Shown: positions 12,168 through 23,407, counted from the first letter of the stretch. The stretch: 34,142 nucleotides of DNA from Alectoria sarmentosa (GCA_009733775.1 WOGZ01000339.1:1-34142), one strand, 5' to 3'. Numbers and translations are program-made. The notes: generated from the letters alone by a model not told the origin.

Positions 12168-13052
12168 TTGAAGTCAGGTTGCAAGGAGATCTAAGCTAGC
12201 TTCCATGTATCAGCCTCTGAAGCGTACCGTACCGGTAGCCATACTGTCCTCTTTCGGTTCTATCCTGTTAAGTGTCCTGAGAGTGCGGTAGTCCACTGTA
12301 GAAGTTTGGCGGTTGGTCATTTCCCTCAACATACGCTTTGCCTCTAGTGTCCGACGCACAGAAACGTTGTGGTTACTGGGCGCGACTTTCGGCATCCCGG
12401 CGGTACTCTCGGCTTCATAGCTCTTCGAGATGATGGAAATTGACTTCGTTTGTCAAGGCTATATCTTACTGAGCAGCGTTGTTACCGGCTCTTGAAAATC
12501 CTGCCCTATTTGCTCCTTGAGCTCATCATCAATCTCAACTCTTTGACAAGACACATAGCATATTGTGGCTTCTTTGCAGTCCAGTACGACATAGCGCTCG
12601 GCCATTTGGAATGACACCATGCAAACTCCATCAATACCCAACGATGGCATGAAAATTAGACATAGAAACCGCATTCATCATTACAATGGCCTTGGCCACA
12701 GTCTCGAAAGCGTCGCTTGCAGAACAAAGTATTATGAGACCTGAGCAAGTGGATTTGGGCTCCTTGCCATCTTTGTTCATGGCTGGAGTTGTCTCGTTTG
12801 GATGGGTGGGAGGTTGGTCTCTGTAGACTGTCTTGAATGTTTGTCTAAGAGTCGCAGAAGTTTGACCGTGAATGACCCAAATCGCGCTGCTTCTCTTTCA
12901 AGGTCCTAACAATGTCTCGGCAAGCGCTCTTTTGGTTTTACACATTGTCTGACAAGAATTTTTCAAAACCCAGGTGGGAATTTTATAAGTATAAACTTTC
13001 TAGCATGGTGGTCTTGCTTTTCATTCACATCATCACTGCAAACAGACCGCTA
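12168..13052. other. Intergenic; possible small remnant, otherwise nothing seen
   Basis: A 71-codon minus-strand frame at 12459-12674 (ending VEIDDELKEQIGQDFQEPV) is protein-like in composition but short and unsupported by homology I recognise; it may be a gene remnant. A plus-strand open frame from 12912 is in phase with the SET gene, but its N-terminal part (MSRQALFWFYTL, then a hydrophobic stretch) looks like leader sequence, so I start the gene at 13053. Confidence 0.35.
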
Positions 13053-14083
13053 ATGGCGGCAGAAATCCGAAGTAAAGAAGCTCCAGTGAGTTTCCCTGTA
13101 CCCCTAGCTCGACCCACTACGAATGAGATTCCCTTCCGCTAAATGCACCCAAGTGCCATGAAGAGTTACAATCCGCAATACAGCGACTTGGAGTTCCTCC
13201 CAACTACCCCGATGTGATTTTGATCACACGTTTTCGCGCGACAGGTAAAGGTTGGGGCATCAAAGCCTTCAGAGACATTCCGCGTGGTACCCCCATTCTT
13301 TCTGAAAGGGAGCTCTTCTCGGTTGTTGGTGGTAGACAACCCAATGGCACTCAGGCGGCCAATGAAGACTTCCAGGCTCTGAGCTGCCCGTTTGACGAGG
13401 TTACGACTACAGCACGCTTTGACGCAAATAACTTCCAGATGGGCAAAGACGCAAACGGCAAGGATAAACGCGGAATCTTCTTGCTAGCATCCCGGTTCAA
13501 CCATTCTTGCATACCGAATGCATATGTCGCATGGAACTGGCAACCAAGACGACTCACAGTACATGCAATTATCGATATTCCAAAAGGGACTGAGATTTTG
13601 ATCAACTATCGCGCTGGAGACTTTCTCAAGACCAGGATTCAGCGTCATCAAGGACTCTGCTACTACAACTTTACCTGCACCTGCCCAGCTTGTCAGCCAA
13701 ATACAGAATTCGGGAGGGCAAGTGAGGAACGCCGAAGCCGGATGCGAACGCTTGATGGCAACATCAAGCAGAATGTAGATCCAATTCCACCAGACCAGAG
13801 AAACCAGTTACTTGCCGATATAAAGGCCTTGGGACTTCTAATACGACAAGAGGGCCTCTTTTGTCCACAGCTAGCAGATCTGGTTCATCAAGAAGTCTTG
13901 TGGTACAGCAGAGAGATGCAGCATGGGGTAGGTGGGGCTGAGAGTGCCTGGTACGAAGCGGGACGTTCAGGGGAGGCTTTGCAGGCTGCCAGGATCAAAC
14001 TTGATTGGGATGTGGTCTGCAATGGGCACGACTCGCCTGAAGTCAAGAAGACGCTGAAGACTATTCACGAGCTGGGATCGTAG
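13053..14083 (+). CDS. SET-domain protein (SMYD-like, putative lysine methyltransferase)
   Basis: Model: exon 1 13053-13085, intron 13086-13153 (68 bp, GTGAGT..CCAAG), exon 2 13154-14083, 320 aa. The SET core is clear: GKGWGIKAFRDIPRGTPIL at the N-terminal strand, the F-N-H-S-C motif (N127-C130) that helps form the S-adenosylmethionine and substrate site, and ILINY ending at Tyr163. It is followed by a cysteine cluster (C180, C186, C188, C191; CTCPAC) typical of post-SET zinc binding. This is the architecture of the stand-alone fungal SET proteins often labelled SET domain-containing protein 5. Members methylate protein lysines, but the substrate cannot be inferred. No MYND finger is seen. 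The start is uncertain: the frame stays open upstream to 12912, which would add a hydrophobic leader. Confidence 0.82.
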
Positions 14084-15443
14084 TGTTTGGTTGCTTTGTT
14101 GGAAGGAACAGCGCGGAACGATGTTGTCTGCTCTTAAGCGTAGGCGACGTGGTTTGCAGTACTGGAAAACCTGGCATACTGGGCGTTCATTAGTCATCCC
14201 TGGGAGTTTTTCGCGAAAGCTAGGAACAGATCAAACACGAAGCCTACCTCATCCACTGAAATGTGCTGAAAGATAGCAATGATGCTCTTACGTCGTTCGA
14301 AATTAAGATGCGGGATTTATACAGAGATCGTTTCTTCGAGATTCAAAAAACAGCAATGCTTCATCAACACGTACGAGTTGATACCTGTATAAAGTACGAA
14401 GCCCGTGGGTCGAGGGTTTGAAGTCTTGATCCCGCATATTCCGTTCCCATGTTCTTTTCTTCACCCTTCTCGTAGAGCCGTAATGATCTATAATTACCCT
14501 TTCTGCTTCTGAAAACTTTACTTACCTCCGAGGTCAGCGGCTTCGATCGGGCTAAGGAATTTCTCGATTCGAAAACCCTGATGCTCAAGGGCTGAATGAA
14601 GTGCCATTCGACTAGAAATACTCTGTCAACACCTATGCTCTGCTTCCTAATAAGCATTGTCCTCAAGGTGTTCTAGTCATGGCATTTAGCCATGTATACT
14701 CGAACTCTTTGACAAACGATGAGACCGTTCACTTTACTCTTTGTGTTTCAAAGGAAGTTTTGCGGAACTTTGGACTTGGTGCTGCGTATCAGCAGTCCAC
14801 CTCGCACCAAGTCCGCGTGTCTTGGCGTTCTTGGCGTTCTTGGCGCGACAACATACTTTTTGCCGCGCGTTCCGGTTCCTGTTCTTCGCCCATTCGCTAT
14901 CAAAAGCCATCTGTCCTTCCAATCGCGGTACCTATATAAGAATAGCGAGACCTCAAAGACGGAGCGTGACTGAGCTCGATGGCTTCAGCCAACACTCCAC
15001 CTGTGACAAGAAGGCGTGCAAGTCCTGCGCTTAATTGATAATAATCACCAGCAAACGTAAACTCAGGTCGGCCAAGCATAGGTGGAATGCTGCAATACGT
15101 ACAGAACTGGATCTACAGGTCTATGTTACGTGAATTAGGAGATGAACGAGTCTTGCCAAAGATGACAGGCTCTACTCAATCTCATTTCCAGTACAGATCT
15201 TGCTTGAGAGAAGTCTGACAGTGCACTCGAATGTTAATTAGATCTCCAAGCCATTGAAGCTCTACCGGAATGCCTAAAGCTTCGATGGCATGCAAGTCGC
15301 CTTCATTGGCCATCGTATAAATCGCATGATACCCATCCACAAATCATCCACACCAAAGAATCAACATTGCATCCTGTAGTCACGGAACTTTCTTCGAGAG
15401 CTGGCCTTTTTCGATGTAAGCCGGCATTTTGTCTCCTCCACGA
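14084..15443. other. Intergenic; contains a hairpin and a short tandem repeat
   Basis: No domain-bearing frame. Several overlapping open frames around 14680-15030 are open in more than one frame at once, which suggests base-composition effects rather than coding. An 11-bp perfect inverted repeat (ggacttggtgc at 14772-14782, gcaccaagtcc at 14804-14814) precedes a 9-bp tandem repeat (ttggcgttc, about three units, 14820-14846). A TATA-like word (tatataag) is at 14931-14938. Confidence 0.4.
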
Positions 15444-16084
15444 TCAGTCCTGAAAGGACTGTCAGTGCTTATAACATTGATAGCTCGAGACAACTTACGT
15501 AGTGCTTATGGTCATCGCTGGATGTCCTTTTGCATCCCCGGTAGATGATAGGGACGGCACTCCCGGATGAAAGCGTATCTCGCCTGAAGATCCACTCCGT
15601 GGCTTCCGCTGGCGAGATCTCGTTCCCATTGACTTCCTCCCAGATCTGGGACATGGTTGCTGGCTGGCAGTACTCCATGAAAAACTTATTGCTTGCATTA
15701 GCTTTGGACAGGGCGATTCGACTGGAGACCATATGGGCCTCAAGATAGTCGGCGAAAGCACGTAGGAAGCTGTCTGTGAGGTTTAGATGCTCTTCATCCC
15801 CGTACTCAAAGGCCTGGAATTTGTCGCCATCCCACATGTACGGTCAACGAGGTCGCGCTACTAAGCGCGTGGGGTTTGCACACCAGTCCATTGTGAACCA
15901 TGATGGTATCCTGAGTAAGGTCAAAGTGCTTGTGAATAAGGTAAATTCCAACAAGATGCTCGACGCCGAACTGAACGATTAAGTTACCTAGGCCACGAAG
16001 CGTGGCCTCATCTGGAAGGGTTTGGGTCTCGATCAAAGGAAGATTGTTGTAAGCTGTGACTGTGAGATACGTGAAAGAAAGCAT
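15444..16084 (-). pseudogene. Frameshifted gene of an unnamed fungal family (His-Lys-His-Phe motif)
   Basis: Starting at the ATG at 16084, the first frame encodes LIETQTLPDEATLRGLGNLI, then GIYLIHKHFDLTQDTIMV, a motif I know from a widespread uncharacterised ascomycete family (a helix, then L-x-H-x-H-F-x-L and a strand). This frame runs out near 15806. The continuation, MWDGDKFQAFEYGDEEHLNL, is in another frame beginning at about 15843-15837, as the same family would read without a break. No GT..AG intron preserves both pieces, because the second frame has a TGA immediately upstream of the overlap. So a one- or two-base indel (or assembly error) lies within 15806-15845. Near the 3' end a 49-bp intron (15498-15450, GTAAGT..CTGAC..TTTCAG) would give a short final exon 15449-15444 ending HKHYD; unspliced, the frame ends at 15469. 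Confidence 0.6.
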
Positions 16085-16854
16085 GGTAGCTGATAGATAG
16101 TACTGTAGTTGGCTGTGTCGAATATTGGCTTTAGAAGACTAAGGCTATGAAATAAAGATAATAGATAGGGTTTGAGGCTTGAGAATTTCTTTGGATTAAC
16201 TTGCTGAGAATCGAAATAATACTGATGAAGGAGGGTAGATTGATCGGAAGAATCGAAAGAAAAAAAGAAAAAAAAAGGTGACAGAGCTCTCAAGTTTTGA
16301 TGGAAAATGGTCTAGGGCTTCGTGCAGCTCGTTTGAGCCGAGGCCTTAATATGGCGCGATCACTGGGGGCTTACATGTGTTAAAGGCTTGAGAGCTAGTA
16401 GACGGCTCTTCATGTGTTAAACTGAGTGTGTCAAACAGGATTTGCTGCCACCCTCCCCCCCCCTTTTTCAAATCAGAAAACCAGACCGCTGGTCTTGTGT
16501 TAGGCTGAACTTCCACCAATCAATCGAAATTGATGAAACACCCTAGCTGGTGACGTCCCAGAAAAAAAAAATTGTGACTCGCAGATCTGGGTGAATTTGT
16601 TGGTTGATGTGCCCGCGAGCGGGAGCGTACATGAGGAAGCTCTCAGGTTACTGGGGTTACGCGGAGATTGCTCGAGTTGCCACTTTGTTTTAGTCAGTTC
16701 CCCCCGACTGGTTGTGTGCGTGACGCTGAAACCCCGGAAATATTCCTTTCTGATCACTGACTTCCGTAAAAAATTTGGTAAAATATTTGGCATTCTTCTC
16801 ATCACTTCTCAATACTTCCGAACACCGAAGATCACACAAACTCGAGATCTTAAG
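16085..16854. promoter_or_regulatory. Divergent intergenic region between the frameshifted gene and the APH-like gene
   Basis: Separates the start of the minus-strand gene (16084) from the plus-strand ATG at 16855, so it should hold both promoters. Purine-rich (16250-16275) and pyrimidine-rich (about 16450-16475, a run of C followed by T) tracts are visible. The plus frame of the APH gene stays open back to 16591, but that extension looks like leader sequence. No specific binding site is identified. Confidence 0.4.
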
Positions 16855-17976
16855 ATGGCCCTTGAAACATATGTCAAGGCAGGCGTGACTCTGCCCAAGG
16901 GTTGGATGCAGAGTGAGCATGAAACAATCAACGAGTTCTTCGAGGAGAAAGTCCGCACTGCGCTCAAGGAAAGGGCGGCCCATGACTCAAGCATCACATT
17001 GAAATCTTGCTCGGCATCTGAATGCCTCCATTACGCAAAGGTCTTGATGCGAGGTATGCCCATTGCCCTCGTCGATCACCAAGGATGCAATAGCTACACG
17101 CTCATATGTCCGGAGCTTGATCGAATTATCCAGTTCCGCGCCACCGAAGTCAATACCAAAGCTATTGATGAAGCAAAGCAGATATACGGTGACCTCGTTG
17201 CCAGTGCCACTCAACATGACGACTTTGTCCTTCCGGTCTACACGTACAACATCCTGCCGGGCCAACTTCACGTCTGGCAAAAAGTCTCACGAGACTCGTT
17301 CCCCTTGGCCCGCGAGAAGAAAACGATCATTGACCTCGCCAAATTCATCGCTACCGCATCTCATTTTCCTCATCCTAAGGCCCGCTACAATGCCAGAAGC
17401 TGGACCAAGTGCGCTAATGCAGTTGTAAAGCGCCTAGAGCAGAATTTCTCTCTGAGGCAAATCGCTCCTGCAGTCTACACCGAGATTGCGTCCCTCGGTG
17501 CAAGGCTCCACCTTCTAGAGATCTTGCCCGCGGTCCTGACGCACGTTGACCTCGTTGGACAAAACATATTCGTGGACGGTGACGTTGGTACACTCACTGG
17601 CGTGATCGATTTCGAAGAAGCGCGCACTGAAGCCTTCGGCATGAACGTCTTCACGATTTACGAGAACCATGTCGGCAGCATGGAAGGTGGGCACTGGTCT
17701 CCTTACGACATGCCAGCAGGGGGAGAACATCCAGGGCTCTCTGTGAGCGAGGTCCTGACCAAGGCGTTCTGGGATGCTCTGTGGGCAAATACAGCGCCCG
17801 GCTTTGGGAGAAGAGATTTCGAGGAGGCGGTGGGGGTGGCATTGAAAGTGGGAATTATCAATCGCTACTTTGTGAGGGGAATGCTGGACGAGATTGACCT
17901 TGCGAAGTGGGTGCATGTAATCTCGTTCGATTATGCACGAGAGATTCTGCTGCATCTGAGAGACACCGGAAGATAA
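16855..17976 (+). CDS. Aminoglycoside phosphotransferase (APH)/choline-kinase-fold protein
   Basis: Single exon, 373 aa. The kinase-like catalytic signature is present: H230-V-D232-L-V-G-Q-N237 (catalytic loop; Asp232 as base, Asn237 as metal ligand) and D252-F-E-E-A (the metal-binding D-F-x-x-A of the APH family). An N-terminal stretch (residues 60-100, CNSYTLICPELDRIIQFR) should be the small lobe that binds ATP. Fungi carry many such stand-alone APH-domain proteins, most without a known substrate; they phosphorylate small hydroxylated molecules or are inactive. The start was chosen at the MALETY methionine because the upstream open extension is not protein-like. No signal peptide, so a cytosolic location is likely. 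Confidence 0.85.
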   Translation: MALETYVKAGVTLPKGWMQSEHETINEFFEEKVRTALKERAAHDSSITLKSCSASECLHYAKVLMRGMPIALVDHQGCNSYTLICPELDRIIQFRATEVNTKAIDEAKQIYGDLVASATQHDDFVLPVYTYNILPGQLHVWQKVSRDSFPLAREKKTIIDLAKFIATASHFPHPKARYNARSWTKCANAVVKRLEQNFSLRQIAPAVYTEIASLGARLHLLEILPAVLTHVDLVGQNIFVDGDVGTLTGVIDFEEARTEAFGMNVFTIYENHVGSMEGGHWSPYDMPAGGEHPGLSVSEVLTKAFWDALWANTAPGFGRRDFEEAVGVALKVGIINRYFVRGMLDEIDLAKWVHVISFDYAREILLHLRDTGR

Positions 17977-18833
17977 CCTCTGCATGGCGTGTGGCGGATG
18001 AGAGATAGACCTCGACTTTCTTTTGCTGCCTCTCCCTTCACAAAGATAGCAAATCTTCGATGGTAGTCCAAATTCGATTTGAGGGGTATATGAAGCAGTA
18101 TTACTACCTCTAAACCTACCCGAGAAGTGTACCTTGAGACCAGAAGAAGTCACCTTTGCCCTACGACGTAGCAGTGTGGACAAGTTCTCTCCCAGTGTTC
18201 TCTTGCGTCAATCTAATAGAAGTTCCAAGATCATTGTGACTATGGAATAAGCATCAAAATTCTGCCCAAGTTCTGGAACAAATTGGCCTGTTTGCCAAAA
18301 CCTTGCCAAGACCTAAAGTACCCCAATTGAAATCGCTCCTCAAGAGGTCCTTTTAGGATCCTCGTTGTCATTGTCCTTGTGGATTCTCAAAGAGGTCTGA
18401 AGCCTAAGAAAGACTTCTCCGCTCTTATTCAGTCCCTTAGAACCTCATTACTGGCGAAAAAGTCGTATATCTACATAGAGATAAATTTTCACGCGAGGGA
18501 AAATTTAGCGTTTCTTGGGACAAAATTCGATCTCAACACATCCGCTCTTTGGTTTCAACTTTCGGAACACGCCGCATTCACCTTCTTAAACCTCGATTAC
18601 CTGGATATCAACAACACCTTTCACCTAGGGATGACACATTCCACCTTCACACTCGCACGCCAACTCATCGTGTCCTGACTGTACATCCTCAAGCTTTTCA
18701 ATCCAAACAACCATCAAATACAAACTCCTGGAATATCCTTCACCTAGCGCATCATCGACCTCATTACACCTCGAATCTCGAGAAAGAAGCCAAAGATTCT
18801 GTCGAACCCTTCGAACCATAGTTCTATATCAGA
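17977..18833. other. Intergenic; promoter side of the RING gene
   Basis: Downstream of the APH-like gene and upstream of the RING gene, both on the plus strand. Short open frames here (such as 18379-18678) show no domain. An 8-bp inverted repeat (aaattttc / gaaaattt) sits near 18483-18506. The long minus-strand frame that overlaps 17515-18183 is an antisense shadow of the APH gene. Confidence 0.4.
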
Positions 18834-19898
18834 ATGGGTCTCAAATTCCCTTCGGGCAAAGTCTCGGTTAGCATTCGGGATTTACAAGGCAACCAACAAA
18901 GTCAGTCAACCTGCGGTATATGTGACAAACCATGGGTGATCGAGTCTCATGGGTGCATTATGAGGCAGCTGCATGTCCTTCATCCATGCCAACACCTTGT
19001 TGGGTCAGGCTGTTGGAGCTCCGTGCCAGACGAGCACAAAGATAAGTGCCCTGTTTGCAAAGTCGAGATCCGGTGCGATGAGAAAGTGCGTGTATACAAG
19101 GCAGTCGAAAGATTCGTCCCTGGAGTTCAAGAGTCGGAGACGCAGATGTCCGGATTGGAGGACGATGTTGAAGATATTCAAGCACAGGCGACGATCGTGG
19201 AGAATAAATTGAAAGAGGGTCTGAATGATGTCGACGTTAGAGCAATCATGTACTACATGAACCTTCGTGCTCGTCTAGACTCGATCAAGGGCTCTCTCGA
19301 TACGCTGTTGGCCTCAACCAAAACCCTAACACCCACACACCGAGAACGCCTGATCTCCTTTCTGGCCAACACACCGTACCACAACCACGATACCAAGCGA
19401 CGACAAGTCGAAGTTGCTCTGTCTGCGCTCAACATCAGTGGTGGAACGAGTTTCACCATGAACGATCTCAGGAAGATACTGGGCTCGACTGAGGGGTGGA
19501 TCCAGAAACATTTCGCTGCCATTCTCGAGGACGATGGGAAAGCAGCCAAGCAAACCTCCAACATCCGAGAACTGGAGAAGAAACTTGAGAAAGCGGCCAA
19601 GGAGGACCCGGCCAAACGAGAATTGGAGAAGCAAATCGCAGATCTTCAAGCAGAACTGACCGCGCTCGAAAATCGCCAGACTCACGAAAGGGCCCAGCAG
19701 CTGGAATTTGAGATCAAGCTGGCCATTGACGAGATTGAGAAGAAAGCCATAGACGATATTGGGAGGGTCCGAGCCGAAGCCGCGGAGGAAGTTGCCGATA
19801 TCTATGCCGCAGTCAAAGACGAAACAATCAAGATTCGTGGCAAGGCCATGGAGGAGATTACAGAACTGCGGAGTCATGGGAAAGTGATGAAGGAGTAA
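18834..19898 (+). CDS. RING-type zinc-finger protein with C-terminal coiled coil
   Basis: Single exon, 354 aa, intact. Residues 27-75 hold a RING-like zinc finger: C27-G-I-C30, then PC52-Q-H54-L-V-G-S-G-C60, then C72-P-V-C75. The C-x-H-x-x-G-x-x-C arrangement with the spacing to C60 is an atypical but common fungal version, lacking one of the usual ligands between H54 and C60. The middle (100-210) is alpha-helical without a known domain. Residues 235-350 are a long coiled coil rich in Lys/Glu/Ala heptads (ELEKKLEKAAKEDPAKRELE and onward), which suggests oligomerisation. RING proteins usually act as E3 ubiquitin ligases, but neither a target nor ligase activity can be read here. No transmembrane segment. 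A minus-strand frame (19326-19877) is a shadow of the coiled coil. Confidence 0.85.
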   Translation: MGLKFPSGKVSVSIRDLQGNQQSQSTCGICDKPWVIESHGCIMRQLHVLHPCQHLVGSGCWSSVPDEHKDKCPVCKVEIRCDEKVRVYKAVERFVPGVQESETQMSGLEDDVEDIQAQATIVENKLKEGLNDVDVRAIMYYMNLRARLDSIKGSLDTLLASTKTLTPTHRERLISFLANTPYHNHDTKRRQVEVALSALNISGGTSFTMNDLRKILGSTEGWIQKHFAAILEDDGKAAKQTSNIRELEKKLEKAAKEDPAKRELEKQIADLQAELTALENRQTHERAQQLEFEIKLAIDEIEKKAIDDIGRVRAEAAEEVADIYAAVKDETIKIRGKAMEEITELRSHGKVMKE

Positions 19899-20671
19899 TT
19901 AGAGCAGACGAGGGTGTGCGAGACGAGGCCGACTACCAGCCGGATGCCACAAGAGACGAGAAATTGCATGCACTAAGATTCCAGAATTAGACCGCTCACG
20001 GGAGGATAGCCTTACCAATAAATCCGCGAGGTCTTTGTGAAATTGTCGCTCTTGGCGGTAGGCACAGCTCTGGTCATCTTTCTAGCGAGATTGTTGCCAG
20101 AGGCTTTGACTCTCATCTAAAATACGAGACACTTTGAACCTACAAGTTTCTATCTATGCTAGAGGCAAAATACTCCTCTCTTGTTCTCTGATTCACCTAC
20201 GTGGGACTACCGAAGTAGACCGTTATTACCATTCCAAGTCTTTGTACACGATAGTGTCATGGGTATTGTATGCAGTTTGAACTCTTGCCAGAATAAATGA
20301 TACTGTGTTGTCAGGTCAGCAGTGGGAAGGCAAAGACCAAACGCATGAAAACTTCCTACACGTTCTCCGCTGCTTGGTCTACTTCGCGAACTGGGTGCGT
20401 GGTTTATCTCTCAGCGCATACTGTTGTGAGGAATAGACTAAGCTCCATTCGGACTAGCTTATCTATTTTGAAGATCACTGAAGACCATACTGAAGACCAC
20501 AAGGAAACAACATGCAGGTGGGTATGCTCCTGACTGTATACACGAAGATCGCCTAGAAGTCGGCCCCCGAGCCCCACCTGATTCATAAGCATTTGCCACC
20601 AACAGTGGGTCAAACCAGGGGGCTCCTTTCCGGGTCACTAGCCGGCTCCACTCGGCATACAAGCGAGGCAA
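19899..20671. other. Intergenic between convergent genes; nothing seen
   Basis: Lies between the ends of the RING gene (plus) and the secreted-protein gene (minus), so it should contain both 3' untranslated regions. It has a short direct repeat (actgaagacca, two copies near 20475-20500) but no gene, hairpin or RNA I can support. Confidence 0.4.
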
Positions 20672-21282
20672 TTACCTTCCTCGCAACACATACCCAGCGC
20701 CGAAAGATCCCCCAACTCCCTCCTGCGCAATCGTGAAACCCAACTCGAACGAATGATCCTGAACCACCATGTACTCCCGCAAGCCCCACAAAACATCTCT
20801 TACGCTACTCCACTTCAGTCCAGAGCCTGCTCTATTGCCGGTCATTACGAGGTAAGCGCCTTCGGACCCTGCCTCAAAGGGGTCTGCGGAAGTGGGGAGG
20901 TGACCGTCGCCTGCGATGTCGATGAGGTTGGAGACGAAGGTGTAGGCGTGGTAGATTACGTTGCGAAGAGCGGTCTTGTCGAGAGTAGCCGATCGCATGG
21001 CGAATATCCGGAGCGTTATTGTGGAGTTTTCGATGGGGAAAGGAACTGAGTTGTAGGGGCCTGTAAGTGAGCTAGTGTCGAAGTCAGTTTAGCATTGTGT
21101 TTTAGGAGAAAGGAGAGTGGGTTCTTCGGTTCCTACTCTGATACTGTCGAATTGAGACTCGCATCATTGGCGCTAGGTTGTAACAGACTCAAAGGCACCA
21201 GAGATTCGGCTTTACTCGAAGGGCTAGACGAAACGTAGGGAGCATACGTGAGCACAAAGAACGAAAGTGGCAAGAGATACAT
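20672..21282 (-). CDS. Small secreted protein, paralogue of the gene at 5628-6206
   Basis: Best model: exon 1 21282-21137, intron 21136-21072 (65 bp, GTAGGA..CACTAG, with a strong gctaaactgac branch region), exon 2 21071-20672; 181 aa, phase 2. Residues 1-19 (MYLLPLSFFVLTYAPYVSS) are a signal peptide. The C-terminal part aligns with the paralogue: PFPIENSTITLRIFA versus PHTTVTIVFRNYT, then LKWSSVRDVLWGL versus MRWVEWSYTVKTI, then FELGFTIAQEGVGGSFGAGY versus DLNFDVVVDGVGTVGTGRL. Lengths (181 and 177 aa) and intron position agree. The GTAGGA donor is weak; a nearby GTATCA donor would break the frame with any acceptor I could find. Potential N-glycosylation at NST sites. Extracellular; function unknown. 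Confidence 0.7.
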
Positions 21283-23407
21283 CCTAAAACTAGACCCAGT
21301 CTCAAAAGTTCTTTCCAGCGCTTTACTCTGGAACGTCTCCGAACAGTCCGTAGCTAAGATAACGCTCTATCTTAACGAGGTATTGTCACACGAGACACAA
21401 AAAAATAACGTCGGTGAGCGGCACGCCACATGGACATGGAGATTATAAACTCGATCGGCTCTTGGGTGTACTTGTGTGGTCATGACCACTTGGCCTTAGA
21501 GCGCTTCCGAGAGCGCTTGTATGATTAGACATGAAAACGAATCGCGTCGCGGCAAGAAAGCGACAGCCGATTGAGATGACTAGTCAATCTAGCGGGGGCT
21601 CGCAAAATGGTGTTGTGCCATGCGCAAGCTGATCTTCGATCTCTTATAGATACTTCACATAGTTCCGAGCGTGCTGAGTGAGTTCAATTTCGGCTAATCC
21701 CTTTTGACATCGAGCCTCGAGGTTTGTATACACAGTTCGTATCTGATCAACATAAGGGATTGACTCAGTCTGCCATTTCTGGGGCGATTCAAATCGGGTG
21801 CCAGTCCTGTCCTTCTGCCCAGCCGGATCCTTTACCGCCAGTCCTGGCAGATTCACGACTATCTTCAGGTCGAATCCATTCGCAGAGAGCATCTCGACAA
21901 ACCTTTTGTCGTTTTGCAACTACTTGGATCTAATACAAATAGCCTTCTTTAAAAGAGGTGTCAACTCGTGAGTAGCACGCACTCGGTGATCCGCGCTCTT
22001 TACTCGTTCCCGTGAATTCAGCTTCTCCTTTAAGATTCATAAGATGAACTGCTCAAGCATTTTTTCATTGTCATCGGTGACCATTGATTTCATGCTTACA
22101 AGTTTCTGGGGCTTGAATTATGGTGGGTTGATTTAGGAAGCATCGGTCATTAATTGAAGCCGACTTCGTGAATCGCCCCTTTCCTTTCGAAGTGGCGCAG
22201 ATCATGGGGGAGGACGAGAGATTTAAGCCACGATTACTTGCTCCTCGTCGAGCTGTCAGCCCAGCAATTTCGACTGTGCTTGGTCCGCTGACGTGGACCA
22301 GCCATGAACCGTGGTTACCGAGATAGAAGCTGACAAATGATTCACGTTTGATGCAACTACTAGGGTGGATTTTGACAATTCGATGATGATCTTGGGATCG
22401 TATGATGTATAGCTAAGATCGAAGTCAATGCTGCTGACGGTGATTGCTCAAGACTTATTAGTGTCGGAGGGGATTAGCGTAGTTGCTTTTCCTTGGCTTG
22501 AATAGGTATTAGGGAATCGACAATAGCGACCGCTTTTCTTCCGCGGGAATGGTTTCGCGGGATTCGACGGCTGCATGGCTGCGAAGTCATAAATCTCTCA
22601 TGCACGCCGATATTGGTTGGCGTCAACGTGCAATTCTCAAGGCCGCTCGAGACAACCTCCTGAGATCTGAAGTATTTGACCGAATGTCTCTGAAGCAGGT
22701 TCAAAAACTCAAAGCTCTCTCGAGAACAGGGGGCCCCTCGAGGACATGTTTGTGAAAGAAGAAACACGCTATATTGAGGGTGAATTATACGGTATGATGA
22801 AGACTGAGGTCTTTCCGTCTTGGGTAGTGTAATGTGACAACCTTGGGCTTTAACTCTGGACCTCCAGCCAAATTATCCCTTCTGGTCAGAGATCTGATAG
22901 ATAATAGTATCCGCTCTTGTTATCACGTGCAAGAGGAGGATAGCGCGAAGAAGGGTTGTCAGATCTATGTGGCTTATGATCATCATCTTTAGAGTAGATC
23001 GATTTCCAAAGATCTTGGCTGCAATATGTCTATCTTCGACTATACGACTACCTTCTAGACGTCGGTGTGGAACAGGGCCACAGGCATGCCAAGCTCGCTT
23101 GCTCCCTTCGGGTTAGTCTGTCGATCAGGCGAAGATGACAGATTACATAAGATCAAGCGGGATTGAGGAACTCCGTTTCCGTCTTTGTCTTCGTCTTCGT
23201 CTTCGTCTTTGTCTCTCCGTCTCTTCGCCTGAACTCCGCAAAAAAAGAGTACAGGATACAGAAGACATGAAAATTATCAAACATTCCGTTTGTGATATCA
23301 CCAGACTGGATGTTCCCGCGCAAATAAAAGGCGGACTCAAGAGTAATCCGCAAACTACGCCCTGCCTCACTAAAACAATAGAGCAGGTACCTTTTCCCCA
23401 TGGAAAC
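21283..23407. other. Two-kilobase intergenic stretch with a (GTCTTC)n-like repeat
   Basis: No gene supported. Two modest frames, 21644-21919 (minus) and 22549-22755 (plus, containing ADIGWRQRAILKAARDNLL), could be remnants but have no recognisable homology. A microsatellite of GTCTTC/GTCTTT units lies at about 23172-23226, about 180 bp before the transcription-factor start, so it is probably in its promoter or leader. The frame at 23135 is in phase with the factor but the repeat makes it look low-complexity. Confidence 0.4.

Noticed and set aside
17515..18183. Minus-strand 222-codon open frame
   Set aside because: Mostly antisense to the APH-like gene, whose conserved motifs are on the plus strand.
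19326..19877. Minus-strand 183-codon open frame
   Set aside because: Antisense shadow of the coiled-coil region of the RING gene, caused by its regular Glu/Lys codon pattern.
22549..22755. Plus-strand 68-codon frame with a helical, basic stretch
   Set aside because: Too short, with no recognisable homology; listed only as a possible remnant in the intergenic entry.
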